In this document: one piece after another, positions 17,119 through 27,435 of the stretch | Layout: each line of letters starts with the position of its first letter | How positions within the stretch are numbered: position 1 is the first letter of the stretch | DNA from: Pseudomonadota bacterium | GTDB lineage: Bacteria > Pseudomonadota > Gammaproteobacteria > Burkholderiales > Rhodocyclaceae | Assembly: GCA_018241725.1 (NCBI GenBank) | Contig: JAFEDI010000008.1 | Span: 1-64,000, forward strand | Direction: 5' to 3' | DNA length: 64,000 bases | Notes under the pieces: model-generated | The model's database searches: none | The model's input: the letters and a program-made list of their open reading frames with translations, nothing else | Told to the model about the DNA's origin: nothing | Translations under genes and position numbers: made by a program

Positions 17119-19482
17119 TCAGGAAGACTGCGGGCCTGTCTCCGCGCTCCAGAGGCGCAAGGCATTCCCCACTACGCTGGCCGACGACAAACTCATCGCC
17201 AGCGCCGCGATCATCGGCGAGAGCACCAGCCCATAGGCTGGATAGAGCACGCCCGCGGCAATCGGGATGCCGAGGGCGTTGTAGAGAAACGCGAAGGCCA
17301 GGTTCTGCCGCATGTTGCGGACGGTGGCCGTTGATAGCGCACGGGCCCGGGCAATACCTCGCAGGTCGCCTTTGACGAGGGTCAGCTGTGCGCTGTTCAT
17401 CGCTACATCCGTGCCGGTCCCCATGGCGATGCCGACATCCGCCTTGGCGAGGGCTGGTGCGTCGTTGATACCGTCGCCGGCCATCGCCACGACATGTCCT
17501 TCCTGCTGCAGTCTTTCCACCAGGGCGAGCTTGTCGGCCGGCTTGACCTCTCCGTAGACTTCGTCGATCCCAAGCTGCTGCCCCACTGCGCGTGCGGTGG
17601 TGAAACCGTCACCGGTCGCCATCACCACGCGCAGTCCGGCGGCCCGCAGGTTCGCCAGGGCTTCCGGTGTACTCGCCTTGATCGGGTCGGAAATGGCCAG
17701 CAGTCCGATTAAATGCCCGTCGCGTGCAAGATGGATCACGCTGGCTCCCCGTTGGCGAAGTGGATTGAGCTCGGCGGTGGAGTTGAGCGCCACGCCCTCC
17801 TGTGCCATCAACGCCGCATTGCCAAGTGCCAGGCGACGGCCTCCCACGATACCCTGGACGCCGATGCCGCTCGATGACTCGAACGCATCGACCTTATCGA
17901 GCGTCAGTCCCCGCTCGCGGGCCGCTCGCACGATGGCATCGGCCAGCGGGTGCTCGCTGCCCTGGTCGAGGCTGGCCGCAAGGCGAAGGATCTCGTCCTC
18001 GCCCATGCCTTGCAAAGCGATGGCCCGCTCGAAGGCGGGACGCCCTTCGGTCAGCGTGCCGGTCTTGTCGACGATCAGCGTGTCGATCCGGCGCAGATGC
18101 TCGATGGCCGCCGCATCGCGGAACAGGATGCCCTGGGTGGCGGCTTTGCCCGTGGCCACCATGATCGACATCGGCGTCGCCAGCCCGAGGGCGCAGGGAC
18201 ACGCGATGATCAGTACCGACACCGCACTGATGAGCCCGAAGACCCAGCCTTGCTGCCCCCCGAACAGCCCCCAGGCAAAAAAGCTGGCGACGGCGATGGT
18301 GACCACGGCCAGCACGAAGTAGCCGGCCACGCTGTCGGCCAGCCGCTGCATCGGCGCACGGGAGCGCTGGGCCTGCGCCACCATCTGGACGATCTGTGCC
18401 AGCATGGTCTGGGCACCGACCTTCTCCGAGCGAATGACGAGACTGCCCGAGGTGTTCAGCGTCGCCCCGATCACCGTGTCCGCCACGCGCTTGCTGACCG
18501 GCAACGGCTCACCGGTGAGCATCGACTCATCGACCGCACTGCTACCTTCCACCACCACGCCATCGACCGGGACCTTTTCACCCGGTCGGACTCTCAACAG
18601 ATCACCCACATGGACGTGGTTGAGGGGAATGTCCTCCTCGGTACCGTCGGCCCGGATGCGTCTTGCGGTCTTCGGAGCCAGGCCCAGCAGGGACTTGATC
18701 GCCGCCGAGGTCTGCGAGCGGGCGCGCAGCTCCAGCATCTGCCCCAGCAGCGTCAGCGAGATGATGACGGCGGCCGCTTCGAAGTACACGCCGATCCGAC
18801 CATGGACCATGAAGGACTCCGGAAAGAGCCCAGGCGCCAGCGTGGCGACAACACTGTAAAGAAAGGCTGCGCCGGTACCGAGGCTGATCAGCGTCCACAT
18901 GTTTGGACTGCGATGGAGCACCGACTGCGCTCCCCGCACGAAGAAGGGCCAACCGGCCCACAGGACGACAGGAACGCTCAATCCCATCTCCACGCCGCTA
19001 CGCACCGCGGGCGATACGCCGCTCAGCTGATGTCCCGCCATCGCCAGCACGACCACCACCAGGGTGAGCGGCAGGCTGAACCAGAAGCGGCGCCGGAAAT
19101 CCTCGTACTCGCCCGTGTCGTCTTCTGACGCCAGGTCCGGCATCACCGGTTCGAGCGCCATCCCGCATTTCGGACAATTGCCGGGCCCGATCTGGCGGAC
19201 TTCCGGGTGCATCGGGCAGGTGTATTCCGCGTCGGGATCCGCCTTCGGCGCCGAAACCTGCGGCTGGACGTAGCGCGGTGGATCGGAATCGAACTGGGCT
19301 TTGCAGTGACTGCTGCAGAACCGGTAGGTCGCGCCCGCAAATTCGCTCTGAAAGGCCGACTCGGGTTTGACCTTCATTCCGCAGACGGGATCTGTCGCTG
19401 TCTCCGGCCCCGTAGCGTGGGGACCGGAGGGGGAATGAGAGTGGGCATGGTCGTGACGATGCCCGGAAGCGGCGGAGGTCAT
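17119..19482 (-). CDS. copF: CopF/SilP-like P1B copper or silver ATPase with YHS domain
   Basis: The 787-residue pump begins with a His-rich stretch ([15 protein letters not shown]), a YHS domain ([12 protein letters not shown]...YRFCSSHC) and a heavy-metal-binding domain (YTCPMHPEV...[10 protein letters not shown]). The ATPase core follows: [33 protein letters not shown] and [20 protein letters not shown]. It lacks HMA domains, in line with CopF/SilP rather than CopA. Start supported by AAGGAG. It is the last gene of the long minus-strand copper block. Confidence 0.93.
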   Translation of the reverse strand: MTSAASGHRHDHAHSHSPSGPHATGPETATDPVCGMKVKPESAFQSEFAGATYRFCSSHCKAQFDSDPPRYVQPQVSAPKADPDAEYTCPMHPEVRQIGPGNCPKCGMALEPVMPDLASEDDTGEYEDFRRRFWFSLPLTLVVVVLAMAGHQLSGVSPAVRSGVEMGLSVPVVLWAGWPFFVRGAQSVLHRSPNMWTLISLGTGAAFLYSVVATLAPGLFPESFMVHGRIGVYFEAAAVIISLTLLGQMLELRARSQTSAAIKSLLGLAPKTARRIRADGTEEDIPLNHVHVGDLLRVRPGEKVPVDGVVVEGSSAVDESMLTGEPLPVSKRVADTVIGATLNTSGSLVIRSEKVGAQTMLAQIVQMVAQAQRSRAPMQRLADSVAGYFVLAVVTIAVASFFAWGLFGGQQGWVFGLISAVSVLIIACPCALGLATPMSIMVATGKAATQGILFRDAAAIEHLRRIDTLIVDKTGTLTEGRPAFERAIALQGMGEDEILRLAASLDQGSEHPLADAIVRAARERGLTLDKVDAFESSSGIGVQGIVGGRRLALGNAALMAQEGVALNSTAELNPLRQRGASVIHLARDGHLIGLLAISDPIKASTPEALANLRAAGLRVVMATGDGFTTARAVGQQLGIDEVYGEVKPADKLALVERLQQEGHVVAMAGDGINDAPALAKADVGIAMGTGTDVAMNSAQLTLVKGDLRGIARARALSTATVRNMRQNLAFAFLYNALGIPIAAGVLYPAYGLVLSPMIAALAMSLSSASVVGNALRLWSAETGPQSS

Positions 19483-19510
19483 GGCAGCTCCTTATGTGTG
19501 TGCGTCGAAT

Positions 19511-20161
19511 TCAGTTGGGGGACCGACGCTCCTTGAAAGCCGGCCACCATCCGGGGGTTCTGCGCATGTAGTCGCGATACGCATCGCCGAAAGTCTCCAG
19601 CGCCTGTGATTCCTCCCGCTTGGCAAGACGGACATAGGTCACGAGCAAGACGGGAAAGAGAATCAGCGTCAGCAGAGTCGGCCACTGAAACAGAAAGCCG
19701 ATCATGATCAGGATGAAGGCGACGTACTGGGGATGGCGGATGCGCCCATATGGCCCCGTGGTCGCCAGTCTCCCCGTCCTTTGGGCCTCGTAGAGCACAG
19801 GCCAGGCGTCGGCGAGCAGCCAGAAACCGCCGATGATGAAGAGGCTGGACAGAATGTGGAAAGGACCGAAGTGGGGATTGGCCTTCCACCCGAAAATCAT
19901 TTCCGGCAGATGCCCCGCATCATGGGAGAGCCAGTTGATCCCTGGGAAATGTTCCGTGAGCCACCCGGAGAGCAGGTAGATGGTCAGCGGAAAACCATAC
20001 ATCTCGGTAAACAGCGCGACGACAAACGCCGAGAACAGGCCCAGCGTGCGCCAGTCCTGTTTGCTCTTCGGCTTGAAGTAGCTCGCGGCAAACAGGATGA
20101 AGAAAAGCGAATTGATGACGACCAGCGTCCACAATCCATAATCACCGTCATGGCTGTTCAT
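19511..20161 (-). CDS. Isoprenylcysteine carboxyl methyltransferase-like membrane protein
   Basis: The protein is 216 residues from MNSHDGDYGL (GGGAG upstream). Five or so TM segments are visible (LWTLVVINSLFFILFAASYF, FSAFVVALFTEM, ILSSLFIIGGFWLL, YVAFILIMIGFLF, LLTLILFPVLLVTYV). The ICMT signature GPYGRIRHPQYVAFIL and a C-terminal E-E-x(8)-Y motif are present. Members of this family are common in copper-resistance islands, but their substrate there is unknown. It overlaps the DUF2933 gene start region by 14 bp. Confidence 0.85.
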   Translation of the reverse strand: MNSHDGDYGLWTLVVINSLFFILFAASYFKPKSKQDWRTLGLFSAFVVALFTEMYGFPLTIYLLSGWLTEHFPGINWLSHDAGHLPEMIFGWKANPHFGPFHILSSLFIIGGFWLLADAWPVLYEAQRTGRLATTGPYGRIRHPQYVAFILIMIGFLFQWPTLLTLILFPVLLVTYVRLAKREESQALETFGDAYRDYMRRTPGWWPAFKERRSPN

Positions 20162-20414
20162 GGTGATCTCCCTTGTCTTCGGCCGCATGGTCATGCTTGT
20201 GGCCATGGTGCCCATGCATGAAGCGGTGCATCAGGGGGCACGCCAGCACCAGCAGATAGGGCAGAACGCCGAACAGATGGGCGCGGTGCTCCGCCAACAG
20301 GTAGAACAGGGCCATCGCGGCAAACAGCCACCACATCCATCGACCGCGGCGGTGATGGACGTGGGCATGGGCATCCGTTCCAGTTTGAGACGATTCACGG
20401 GAGTCGATCATCAC
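20148..20414 (-). CDS. DUF2933 small membrane protein
   Basis: The 88-residue protein has a His-rich N-terminus (DAHAHVHHRRGR), two TM helices (WMWWLFAAMALFYLLAEHRA and LFGVLPYLLVLACPLMHRFM) and a His-rich tail (HGHHGHKHDHAAEDKGDHHE). The CPLMHxFMHGHHGHxH pattern is typical of DUF2933 proteins in copper/silver clusters. It is probably an inner-membrane metal-associated accessory. Its 3' end overlaps the methyltransferase-like gene. Confidence 0.88.
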   Translation of the reverse strand: MMIDSRESSQTGTDAHAHVHHRRGRWMWWLFAAMALFYLLAEHRAHLFGVLPYLLVLACPLMHRFMHGHHGHKHDHAAEDKGDHHEQP

Positions 20415-20438
20415 GGCCTCCTAAAGTGAAGGACACAC

Positions 20439-20927
20439 TCAGCGCGGCGTTGGCGGCCGGTTGCAGCAAGCCTGAGGCCCGCTGCGGGCCGCGTTCTGCA
20501 GTTCGTTGTGCTCGGTGAAGCGCCACAGGCTACGGCGCAGTGCGTGTAGGCCACCTTTCAGGACGATGCCTGCCGCCTGTATTTCCGCTTCGAGCTGGGA
20601 AAGGGACACCTGGCGCAGGTCGTAGTCGACATGCAGTCGATTTGCTTCCGCCTGCACCGACGTCACGCCCATCATCGCCCGTAGGCGGCGGCAAGCCTCG
20701 TCAAGCGCCGCACCCGTCGAGATCCTCAGCACGTGGCTTTTGGGCATGGCCTTGACGTCCTCTCGGCGGACTGCACCGGCATATAAGGCCGGTGCTTCCA
20801 GAAAGTGCGCCAGGCACTGGGCCGAGCAGAAATGAAAGGTCACCGCATGGTAGACCGTGGTGTGAGCGCTATCACTCACCGTCATGCCGCACACTGGGTC
20901 CCGTTGGGTTTGCGTGCGCGAGTTCAT
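20439..20927 (-). CDS. YHS-domain protein with HMA-like C-terminal part
   Basis: The protein is 162 residues from MNSRTQTQRDPVCGMTVSDS (AAGGAGG upstream). The YHS domain contains DPVCGM and FHFCSAQC. The second half (HVLRISTGAALDEACRRLRA...VTSVQAEANRLHVDYDLRQV) has the beta-alpha-beta spacing of an HMA fold but lacks its CxxC. A C-terminal CC pair occurs in PQACCNRPP. It is possibly a cytoplasmic metal carrier linked to CusA and CopF. It begins 20 bp after cusA ends. Confidence 0.75.
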   Translation of the reverse strand: MNSRTQTQRDPVCGMTVSDSAHTTVYHAVTFHFCSAQCLAHFLEAPALYAGAVRREDVKAMPKSHVLRISTGAALDEACRRLRAMMGVTSVQAEANRLHVDYDLRQVSLSQLEAEIQAAGIVLKGGLHALRRSLWRFTEHNELQNAARSGPQACCNRPPTPR

Positions 20928-20947
20928 CTCTGCCTCCTTGTTTGTGG

Positions 20948-23900
20948 CTACCCCTCCAGCCCGCGTCCCAGCCGCCATTGCTTGACCAACGCGTAGATGG
21001 CCGGGATCACGGCGAGGGTCAGGATCGTCGAGGAGATCATCCCGCCGACCATCGGCGCCGCGATGCGGCTCATGACCTCCGAACCGGTGCCGGTACCCCA
21101 CATGATTGGCAAGAGGCCGGCCATGATGGCGACGACGGTCATCATCTTCGGGCGCACGCGCTCGACGGCGCCTTCCATCACCGCTTCGTACAGGTCGCCA
21201 ACGTGGGGCGTCCGTCCTTCCGTACGGCATTTGGCCTTCACGGCTTCCCAAGCGTGATCCAGGTAGATCAGCATCACCACACCGGTTTCCGCCGCCACGC
21301 CGGCCAGCGCGATGAAGCCGACCGCCACCGCGACAGACAGGTTGTAGCCGAGCAGCCACATGAGCCACACGCCACCGACCAGCGCGAAGGGCACCGACAG
21401 CATGACGATCAGGGTCTCCGTCAGGCGCTTGAAATTCAGGTAGAGCAACAGGAAGATCGTCAGCAAGGTCACCGGAATGACGATTTTCATTTTCTCGACG
21501 GCGCGCTCCATGAACTCGAACTGGCCGCTCCAGGTCACGTAGTAGCCCGGTGGGAACTTGATCTGCTCGGCGACGGCCTTCTTGGCGTCGGCCACGTAGC
21601 CGCCGATATCCCGATCCCGGATATCCACGAAGATATAGGCCGACAACAAGGCATTCTCAGTGCGAATACCCGGCGTACCTTTTGCGACCGAGACCTTTGC
21701 CAACTGCCCCAGCGGCACCATCGTGCCCCCCATCGTCGGCACCAGCACCTGGCTGGCGATCTGCTGGGGATCAGAGCGCAGCTCGCGCGGGTAGCGTACG
21801 GTCACGCCAAAGCGCTCGCGCCCTTCGACGGTGGTGGTGACCATCTCGCCGCCCAGCGCACTACCGATCACATCCTGCAGGTCGCCGACGGCCAGGCCGT
21901 AGCGGGCCAGCTGTTCCCGGTCTGGCTCGATGTTGAGGTAGAAGCCACCCGTGATGCGTTCGGCAAAAGCGCTGGTGGTGCCGGGCACCGCCTTCACAAC
22001 AGCCTCGATCTCTTTGGCCAGCTTCTCCATCTCGTCCAGGTCCTTGCCGAAGACCTTGATGCCGATCGGCGTGCGGATGCCGGTGGACAGCATGTCGGTG
22101 CGGGCCTTGATCGGCATCGTCCAGGCATTGGCGACGCCCGGAAACTGCAGGGCCTGGTCCAGCTCGGCGATCAGCTTGTCGGTCGTCATGCCGGAGCGCC
22201 ATTCGGATTGGGGCTTGAGGTTGATGACGGTCTCGAACATCTCCGTCGGCGCCGGATCGGTCGCCGTGTTGGCGCGGCCGGCCTTGCCGAACACCGATTC
22301 CACTTCCGGGAAACTCTTGATGATTTTGTCCTGGGTCTGCATCAGCTCGGCAGCCTTGGTGATCGACATGCCCGGCAGGGAGGCTGGCATGTAGAGCAAG
22401 GTGCCTTCGTTTAAGGTCGGCATGAACTCCGAGCCGAGACGCGAAGCCGGATAGATCGACACGCCCAAGGCAAGCATTGCCAGCACGATGGTCAGCTTCT
22501 TCCAGCGCATCACGGCAGCAATGATCGGCCGGTACAGCCAGATCAGGACCCGGTTCACCGGGTTCTTGGCCTCCGGCATGATCCTGCCGCGGATGAACAG
22601 CAGCATCAGCACCGGCACCAAGGTGACGGACAAGAACGCGGCGCCAGCCATCGAGAAGGTCTTGGTATAGGCCAGCGGCGAGAACAGCCGGCCTTCCTGG
22701 CCTTCCAGCGTGAACACCGGCAGGAAGGAGACGGTGATGATTAACAGCGAGAAGAACAGCGCCGGGCCGACCTCCTTGCAGGCGGCCAGCATGGCTTCGA
22801 AGCGCTCGTTGGTGGTGTGGCCTTCCGGCAGGCGCTCCAGGTGCTTGTGGGCGTTCTCGATCATCACGATGGCGGCGTCGATCATCGCGCCGATTGCAAT
22901 GGCGATGCCGCCCAGGCTCATCAGGTTGGAGTTCATGCCCAACAGGCGCATTGCGATGAAAGCCATCAGCACGCCCACCGGCAGCATCAGGATCGCCACC
23001 AGCGCGCTGCGTACGTGGAGCAGGAAGACCACGCAGACCAGCGCGACGATCAGCGACTCCTCGATCAGCGTGCTTTTGAGGGTTTCGATGGCCCGGTGGA
23101 TCAGCTCGGAGCGGTCGTAGACCGTCTGCACCGACACGCCCTCCGGCAGGCCGGGGCCGATCTCGGCGATCTTGTCCTTCAGGTTGTGGATGACCTCCAG
23201 CGCGTTCTGGCCGTAGCGGGCCATCGCGATGCCGGCCACCACCTCGCCGTCGCCGTTGAGTTCGGTGAGCCCGCGGCGTTCGTCCGGTGCCAGCTCCACC
23301 CGCGCGATGTCCCGGATCAGTACCGGCGTGCCCTTGTCAGCCTTGACGACCAGCAGCTCGATGTCGTCCTTGCCGCGCAGGTAGCCCTTGCCGCGCACCA
23401 TGTATTCGGTCTCGGCCATCTCCACCACGCGGCCGCCGACGTCCCGGTTCGAGTCGCGGATTGTCTGGGCGACTTTCATCAGCGGGATGCCGTAGGCGCG
23501 CAGCTTCACCGGATCGACGGTGACCTGGTAGGTCTGCACGAAGCCGCCGATGGAGGCGACCTCGGCGACGCCATGAGCCTTGGCGAGCTGGTAGCGCAGA
23601 TACCAGTCCTGGATGGTGCGCAGCTCGGCGAGGGTCTTCTCCTTGGCGATCAGCGCGTATTGATAGACCCAGCCGACGCCGGTGGCGTCTGGCCCGATCT
23701 GCGGCGTCACGCCCTTGGGCATGCGGCCGGCGGCGAAGTTGAGGTATTCGAGGACCCGCGAACGGGCCCAGTAGATATCGGTGCCATCTTCAAAAATGAT
23801 GTAGACGAAGGAAGCACCGAAGAAGGAGAAGCCGCGCACGACCTTCGACTTGGGCACCGACAGCATGGCCGTGGTGAGCGGATAGGTGACCTGGTCTTCG

Positions 23901-24082
23901 ACTACCTGCGGCGCCTGGCCGGGATATTCGGTGTAGACGATGACCTGCACGTCGGAGAGATCGGGCAGCGCGTCGATGGGCGTACGCAGCACCGCAAACA
24001 CCCCGGCCGCGAGAATGAAGAGCGTGGCAAGCAGAACCAGGAAGCGGTTCCGGCCCGACCAGTCGATGATTTTGGCCAGCAT
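20948..24082 (-). CDS. cusA: CusA/SilA-type RND metal efflux pump
   Basis: The protein is 1044 residues from MLAKIIDWSGRNRFLVLLAT, close to E. coli CusA. Features of heavy-metal RND pumps are visible: YTEYPGQAPQVVEDQVTYPL early in the first periplasmic loop, TM4 region with GGIAIAIGAMIDAAIVMIEN, and GVAAETGVVMLIYLDHAWEA late. CusA drives Cu(I)/Ag(I) from periplasm across the outer membrane with CusB and CusC. A longer N-terminal extension to 24202 overlaps cusB and is an artefact. A weak ribosome site suggests coupling to cusB, whose stop is 13 bp upstream. Confidence 0.95.
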   Translation of the reverse strand: MLAKIIDWSGRNRFLVLLATLFILAAGVFAVLRTPIDALPDLSDVQVIVYTEYPGQAPQVVEDQVTYPLTTAMLSVPKSKVVRGFSFFGASFVYIIFEDGTDIYWARSRVLEYLNFAAGRMPKGVTPQIGPDATGVGWVYQYALIAKEKTLAELRTIQDWYLRYQLAKAHGVAEVASIGGFVQTYQVTVDPVKLRAYGIPLMKVAQTIRDSNRDVGGRVVEMAETEYMVRGKGYLRGKDDIELLVVKADKGTPVLIRDIARVELAPDERRGLTELNGDGEVVAGIAMARYGQNALEVIHNLKDKIAEIGPGLPEGVSVQTVYDRSELIHRAIETLKSTLIEESLIVALVCVVFLLHVRSALVAILMLPVGVLMAFIAMRLLGMNSNLMSLGGIAIAIGAMIDAAIVMIENAHKHLERLPEGHTTNERFEAMLAACKEVGPALFFSLLIITVSFLPVFTLEGQEGRLFSPLAYTKTFSMAGAAFLSVTLVPVLMLLFIRGRIMPEAKNPVNRVLIWLYRPIIAAVMRWKKLTIVLAMLALGVSIYPASRLGSEFMPTLNEGTLLYMPASLPGMSITKAAELMQTQDKIIKSFPEVESVFGKAGRANTATDPAPTEMFETVINLKPQSEWRSGMTTDKLIAELDQALQFPGVANAWTMPIKARTDMLSTGIRTPIGIKVFGKDLDEMEKLAKEIEAVVKAVPGTTSAFAERITGGFYLNIEPDREQLARYGLAVGDLQDVIGSALGGEMVTTTVEGRERFGVTVRYPRELRSDPQQIASQVLVPTMGGTMVPLGQLAKVSVAKGTPGIRTENALLSAYIFVDIRDRDIGGYVADAKKAVAEQIKFPPGYYVTWSGQFEFMERAVEKMKIVIPVTLLTIFLLLYLNFKRLTETLIVMLSVPFALVGGVWLMWLLGYNLSVAVAVGFIALAGVAAETGVVMLIYLDHAWEAVKAKCRTEGRTPHVGDLYEAVMEGAVERVRPKMMTVVAIMAGLLPIMWGTGTGSEVMSRIAAPMVGGMISSTILTLAVIPAIYALVKQWRLGRGLEG

Positions 24083-24095
24083 GATGGATCCTGTG

Positions 24096-25715
24096 TCAGT
24101 GGCCTGCGTGGGGATTGGCCGCCGGCGCCGAGGCGGCCGCCTTGCCGGCCGGGGCCGCCGAGGTGATGACCCATTCGCCGGGCTGGCGCTCGACGAATTC
24201 AACCTCCACCTTGGCCCCTGGCTTCAGGGCCTGGAGCAGCGATGGATTGGCCACCTTGAACTCCATGGTCATCGCCGGCCACTTGAGGCTGGCGACCGGG
24301 CCGTGACTCAGGCTGACCGTCCCGTCCTTGGCATCAACACTGTCCACCGTCCCTTCGGCCCGGTGTCCAGCCGCTGGGGGTGCCCCCGCAGGCTTCTCGC
24401 CGTCCTTTCCGGACTTTGGCGCACCGCCATGGCCGGAGTGCCCGAAGCCACCAACTGCCGCCTTCAGGTTGCTTTCCGCATCGATTAGGAAGTTGGCGGC
24501 GACAACCACCTGTTCGCCGGCCTTGATGCCTTCCTTCACTTCGATGTGGTTCTCGCTACGACCACCCAGCTTCACGTCCCGCGGCTCGAAACGGCCTTCG
24601 CCGTGCGCGACAAGAACGATCTGGCGGGTGCCACTGTCGATGACCGCCGAGTTCGGCACGGTCACGACCTGACCCTTGCCCCCCACCGGCACTTCCACTT
24701 GGGCAAACATCGCCGGTTTCAACAGCTGCCCCGGGTTTGGCAACTCCACCCGAACCGCGACCGTTCGCGTTTCCGCATTCAAGGTCGGATAGACATAGCT
24801 CACCTTGCCCTCGAAGACCTTGTCCGGATAGGCATTGATGCGCACCTTGGCCAGCGCGCCGCTACGCACCAGGCCGATGTCCTGCTCGAAGACGTCGGCG
24901 ACGATCCATACCGACGACAGGTCGGCGACCTGGTACAAGGTGTCGCCGGGCATGAAGCGCATCCCTTGCAAAGCCTTCTTCTCGGTGACGATACCGGCCA
25001 CCGGCGAGCGGAAGGTCAGCGTGCGCTTGGTGGCACCGGACTTGGCGAGGGCACGGATCTGCTCTTCCGAGATGTCCCAGTTGCGCAGGCGCAGCAGGCT
25101 GGATTCGGCAAGCTGCTTCATGCCGCTCTGCGCTTCGCTGCCGGCGCCCTTCAGCGCTTCGACGCCCTGGGCGGCGATGGCGTATTCGCGCTGGGCGGAC
25201 ACTAGTTCCGGACTGTAGACCTCGAACAGTGGCTGCCCCTTGGCGACTGGCTGGCCGGTCACGTTCACATGCAGGTGTTCGACGTAGCCCTCGAACTTAG
25301 GCGAGATTGCAAAGCTGCGCCGTTCGTCGATTTCCACGCGGCCCGCGGCGCGCACCGTGCGGTCGAGGCTGTGCAGTTCGGCCGCTTCGGTGCGCACGCC
25401 AAGCTTCTGGACCTTGTCGGTGCTGATCTTGATCGCGTTGGCCGCCGCGGGTTCGTCATCCGCTTCGCCTTCATAGACCGGGATGTAGTCCATCCCCATC
25501 GGGTCCTTCTTGGGCGTCGGCGAGGTATCGGGCAGGCCCATCGGGTTGCGGTAGTACAGCAGCTTGCGCTCCTTCTTTGCGCCCTCTGCCGGTGCCGCAG
25601 CGACCGGGCTCGCAGCATGCTCATGATTTGCCGACGGGCGCTGGCCCAGCCAGTAGCCGCCACCGGCAGCCAACGCAACAGCAAGGCCGACCACAATGCC
25701 TGCGCCTGTTTTCAT
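24096..25715 (-). CDS. cusB: CusB/SilB-type adaptor with fused CusF-like domain
   Basis: The 539-residue membrane-fusion protein has an N-terminal TM/signal (GIVVGLAVALAAGGGYWLGQ), a metal-binding N-terminal stretch (YYRNPMGLPDTSPTPKKDPM), a barrel-sandwich and helical hairpin region, and a C-terminal extension after a Gly-rich linker. The extension reads VDSVDAKDGTVSLSHGPVAS, then LKWPAMTMEFKV, which is a CusF fold with its WPAMTM metal site. The adaptor thus carries its own chaperone domain in addition to the separate CusF gene. It overlaps cusC by 4 bp (ATGA). Confidence 0.94.
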   Translation of the reverse strand: MKTGAGIVVGLAVALAAGGGYWLGQRPSANHEHAASPVAAAPAEGAKKERKLLYYRNPMGLPDTSPTPKKDPMGMDYIPVYEGEADDEPAAANAIKISTDKVQKLGVRTEAAELHSLDRTVRAAGRVEIDERRSFAISPKFEGYVEHLHVNVTGQPVAKGQPLFEVYSPELVSAQREYAIAAQGVEALKGAGSEAQSGMKQLAESSLLRLRNWDISEEQIRALAKSGATKRTLTFRSPVAGIVTEKKALQGMRFMPGDTLYQVADLSSVWIVADVFEQDIGLVRSGALAKVRINAYPDKVFEGKVSYVYPTLNAETRTVAVRVELPNPGQLLKPAMFAQVEVPVGGKGQVVTVPNSAVIDSGTRQIVLVAHGEGRFEPRDVKLGGRSENHIEVKEGIKAGEQVVVAANFLIDAESNLKAAVGGFGHSGHGGAPKSGKDGEKPAGAPPAAGHRAEGTVDSVDAKDGTVSLSHGPVASLKWPAMTMEFKVANPSLLQALKPGAKVEVEFVERQPGEWVITSAAPAGKAAASAPAANPHAGH

Positions 25716-26989
25716 AGGTCTTCTCCGAGAATGCGTTCGATGTCGGCCAGGCGGATCTGTGCTTCGGCCTGGGCCTTGATTTGAGATTGCCGGGCTTGGC
25801 GAATCTGCCGCTGGGCGTCGAGCAAGGTGGCGAAGTCCACCTTGCCGGTCTCATAGCCGGCCAGGGCCGCCTTGAAAGTGAGTTCAGATTGCGGCAAGAG
25901 GCTCGTTGAGGCCAGGTTCTCGGTCCGGCGAGCCGCATCGAAACCGGACAGGTTCTCGGCCAGATCACCCAGCACCTGATTGGCGGTCGCGTCGCGGCGG
26001 GCCTTGGCGGCAGACAGCATGGCCTCGGACTCCCGCTCCTGGGCCCGGCGGCTGCCCTGCTGTAGCGGCAGGTTCAGTTCCACCATCAATTCCCATTCAC
26101 GCACCGCGCCCTGGTACTGGATTGGCGAGACACCGAGCGTGAAGTCGGGGTAGCGGTTCTTGTAAGTGAGTTCGCGACTCTTCTCCGCCGAGCGAATGCG
26201 GGCTTCGTCGGCAAAGATCTGTGGGTTCTTCGTCCGTGCCCGCTCTTCCAGGGTCGTCGGATCGAGTTGAGCGGGCGCGGGCAGTGTCCGCAGGCGCTCC
26301 GGGGCCGCCAAGGGAGAGGAAGTCGGCCTTGCAAGAAGGGCATTCAGGCGCGCCTGCAGTTGCCGACGTTCGTTCTGCAGGGCGATCAACTCATTTTTCA
26401 TGCCGGTCTGTTCGACCTGGGCGCGGATCACGTCCTGCTGAGCAGCCAGACCGCCGGCGTAGCGCACCTGGGCGATCTTTTCGAGACGCACCATCAGGTC
26501 GAGGATTTCGCGGGTCAGCTGCTCGTTGCGATAGACGTACTGGAGCTGCGAATAGGCAGTCTTGATGCGGGCGGCCAGTTCCGCCCAGGTGCCGCTGGCA
26601 CGCCCTTCGGCGCCGCGGGCATCGAGCTCAGCGATCTCCCGCTTGAGGTCCCGCTTGCCGAGCCAGGGCACGTCCTGCATCAGCAGGTAGCGCGTGCTGC
26701 CGACCTGGGCCGGCAGCAGCGCCGGATTCTGTTCGCCCATGCGCGTGATGTCGCGCAGCTCGGTGCGGAACTTCGGGTCAGGCAGCGCACCCGCCGGAAC
26801 GACGCGCTCTGCCGCGGCGTCGGCCTCGTGGCGCATGGCCGCGTAGTCTGGATTGCGCGTACGGGCGTAGTTGAGCAACGACTCCACATCGGCGCCGATC
26901 AGCGCTTCCTGCGCCTGCGCGCTGATACCGAAGGCGCACAGCAGCGCGGCAAGAAGGTGTGTTGCGCGACATGGCACTCGCGTTCTCAT
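25712..26989 (-). CDS. cusC: CusC/SilC-type outer-membrane factor (TolC family)
   Basis: The protein is 425 residues from MRTRVPCRATHLLAALLCAF, with a Sec signal ending at SAQA. Long amphipathic helices (ERRQLQARLNALLARPTSS, RQIRQARQSQIKAQAEAQIR) and two TolC-type repeats are visible. It would form the outer-membrane channel of the CusCBA complex. It has no lipobox, unlike the second OMF gene at 30155-31597. It is 74 bp downstream of cusF. Confidence 0.9.
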   Translation of the reverse strand: MRTRVPCRATHLLAALLCAFGISAQAQEALIGADVESLLNYARTRNPDYAAMRHEADAAAERVVPAGALPDPKFRTELRDITRMGEQNPALLPAQVGSTRYLLMQDVPWLGKRDLKREIAELDARGAEGRASGTWAELAARIKTAYSQLQYVYRNEQLTREILDLMVRLEKIAQVRYAGGLAAQQDVIRAQVEQTGMKNELIALQNERRQLQARLNALLARPTSSPLAAPERLRTLPAPAQLDPTTLEERARTKNPQIFADEARIRSAEKSRELTYKNRYPDFTLGVSPIQYQGAVREWELMVELNLPLQQGSRRAQERESEAMLSAAKARRDATANQVLGDLAENLSGFDAARRTENLASTSLLPQSELTFKAALAGYETGKVDFATLLDAQRQIRQARQSQIKAQAEAQIRLADIERILGEDL

Positions 26990-27063
26990 TGTGTGCTCCC
27001 TGAACTTCCCGTGGGTTGGCCGCTCCGGCATTTCCCGCATTTGGGCCATGCCGGAGGGGGCTG

Positions 27064-27405
27064 TCATTTGCGCTTCAACTCGACGACGGTCATCGCACCG
27101 TTCACCTGATCCGCCGCGAAGAGGATCGGGTCGCCGGCCTTCAGCTGATCGAGCCAGGCCGGGTCTTTCACACGGAACACCATGGTCATCGCCGGCATGC
27201 CGTTCGGCAGCGGGCCGTGGGACAGCGTGAGCTTGCCCGCCGATTTATCCACTTTCTTGACCACCGCCTCGGTCAGGGTCGAGGTGGCCATGCCGTGACC
27301 AGCATGGTTGTGGGCCGCCGCATCGGGCGTTTCATTATCCGCAAAGGCCGGCAGGCTCACGGTACCGACAAGGGCTGCAAGGACGATTCCAAGGGTGGTT
27401 TTCAT
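27064..27405 (-). CDS. cusF: CusF-like periplasmic Cu/Ag chaperone
   Basis: The 113-residue precursor has a signal peptide (MKTTLGIVLAALVGTVSLPA), a His pair region (AAAHNHAGHGM) and a CusF OB-fold: KVDKSAGKLTLSHGPLPNGM then PAMTMVFRV. The position equivalent to the CusF metal-site Trp is an Asn-Gly-Met segment (PNGMPAMTM), whereas the CusB-fused domain has WPAMTM. It probably hands metal to CusB. Confidence 0.88.
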   Translation of the reverse strand: MKTTLGIVLAALVGTVSLPAFADNETPDAAAHNHAGHGMATSTLTEAVVKKVDKSAGKLTLSHGPLPNGMPAMTMVFRVKDPAWLDQLKAGDPILFAADQVNGAMTVVELKRK

Positions 27406-27435
27406 GATTTGATCCAGATGAACGCAATTGAATGA

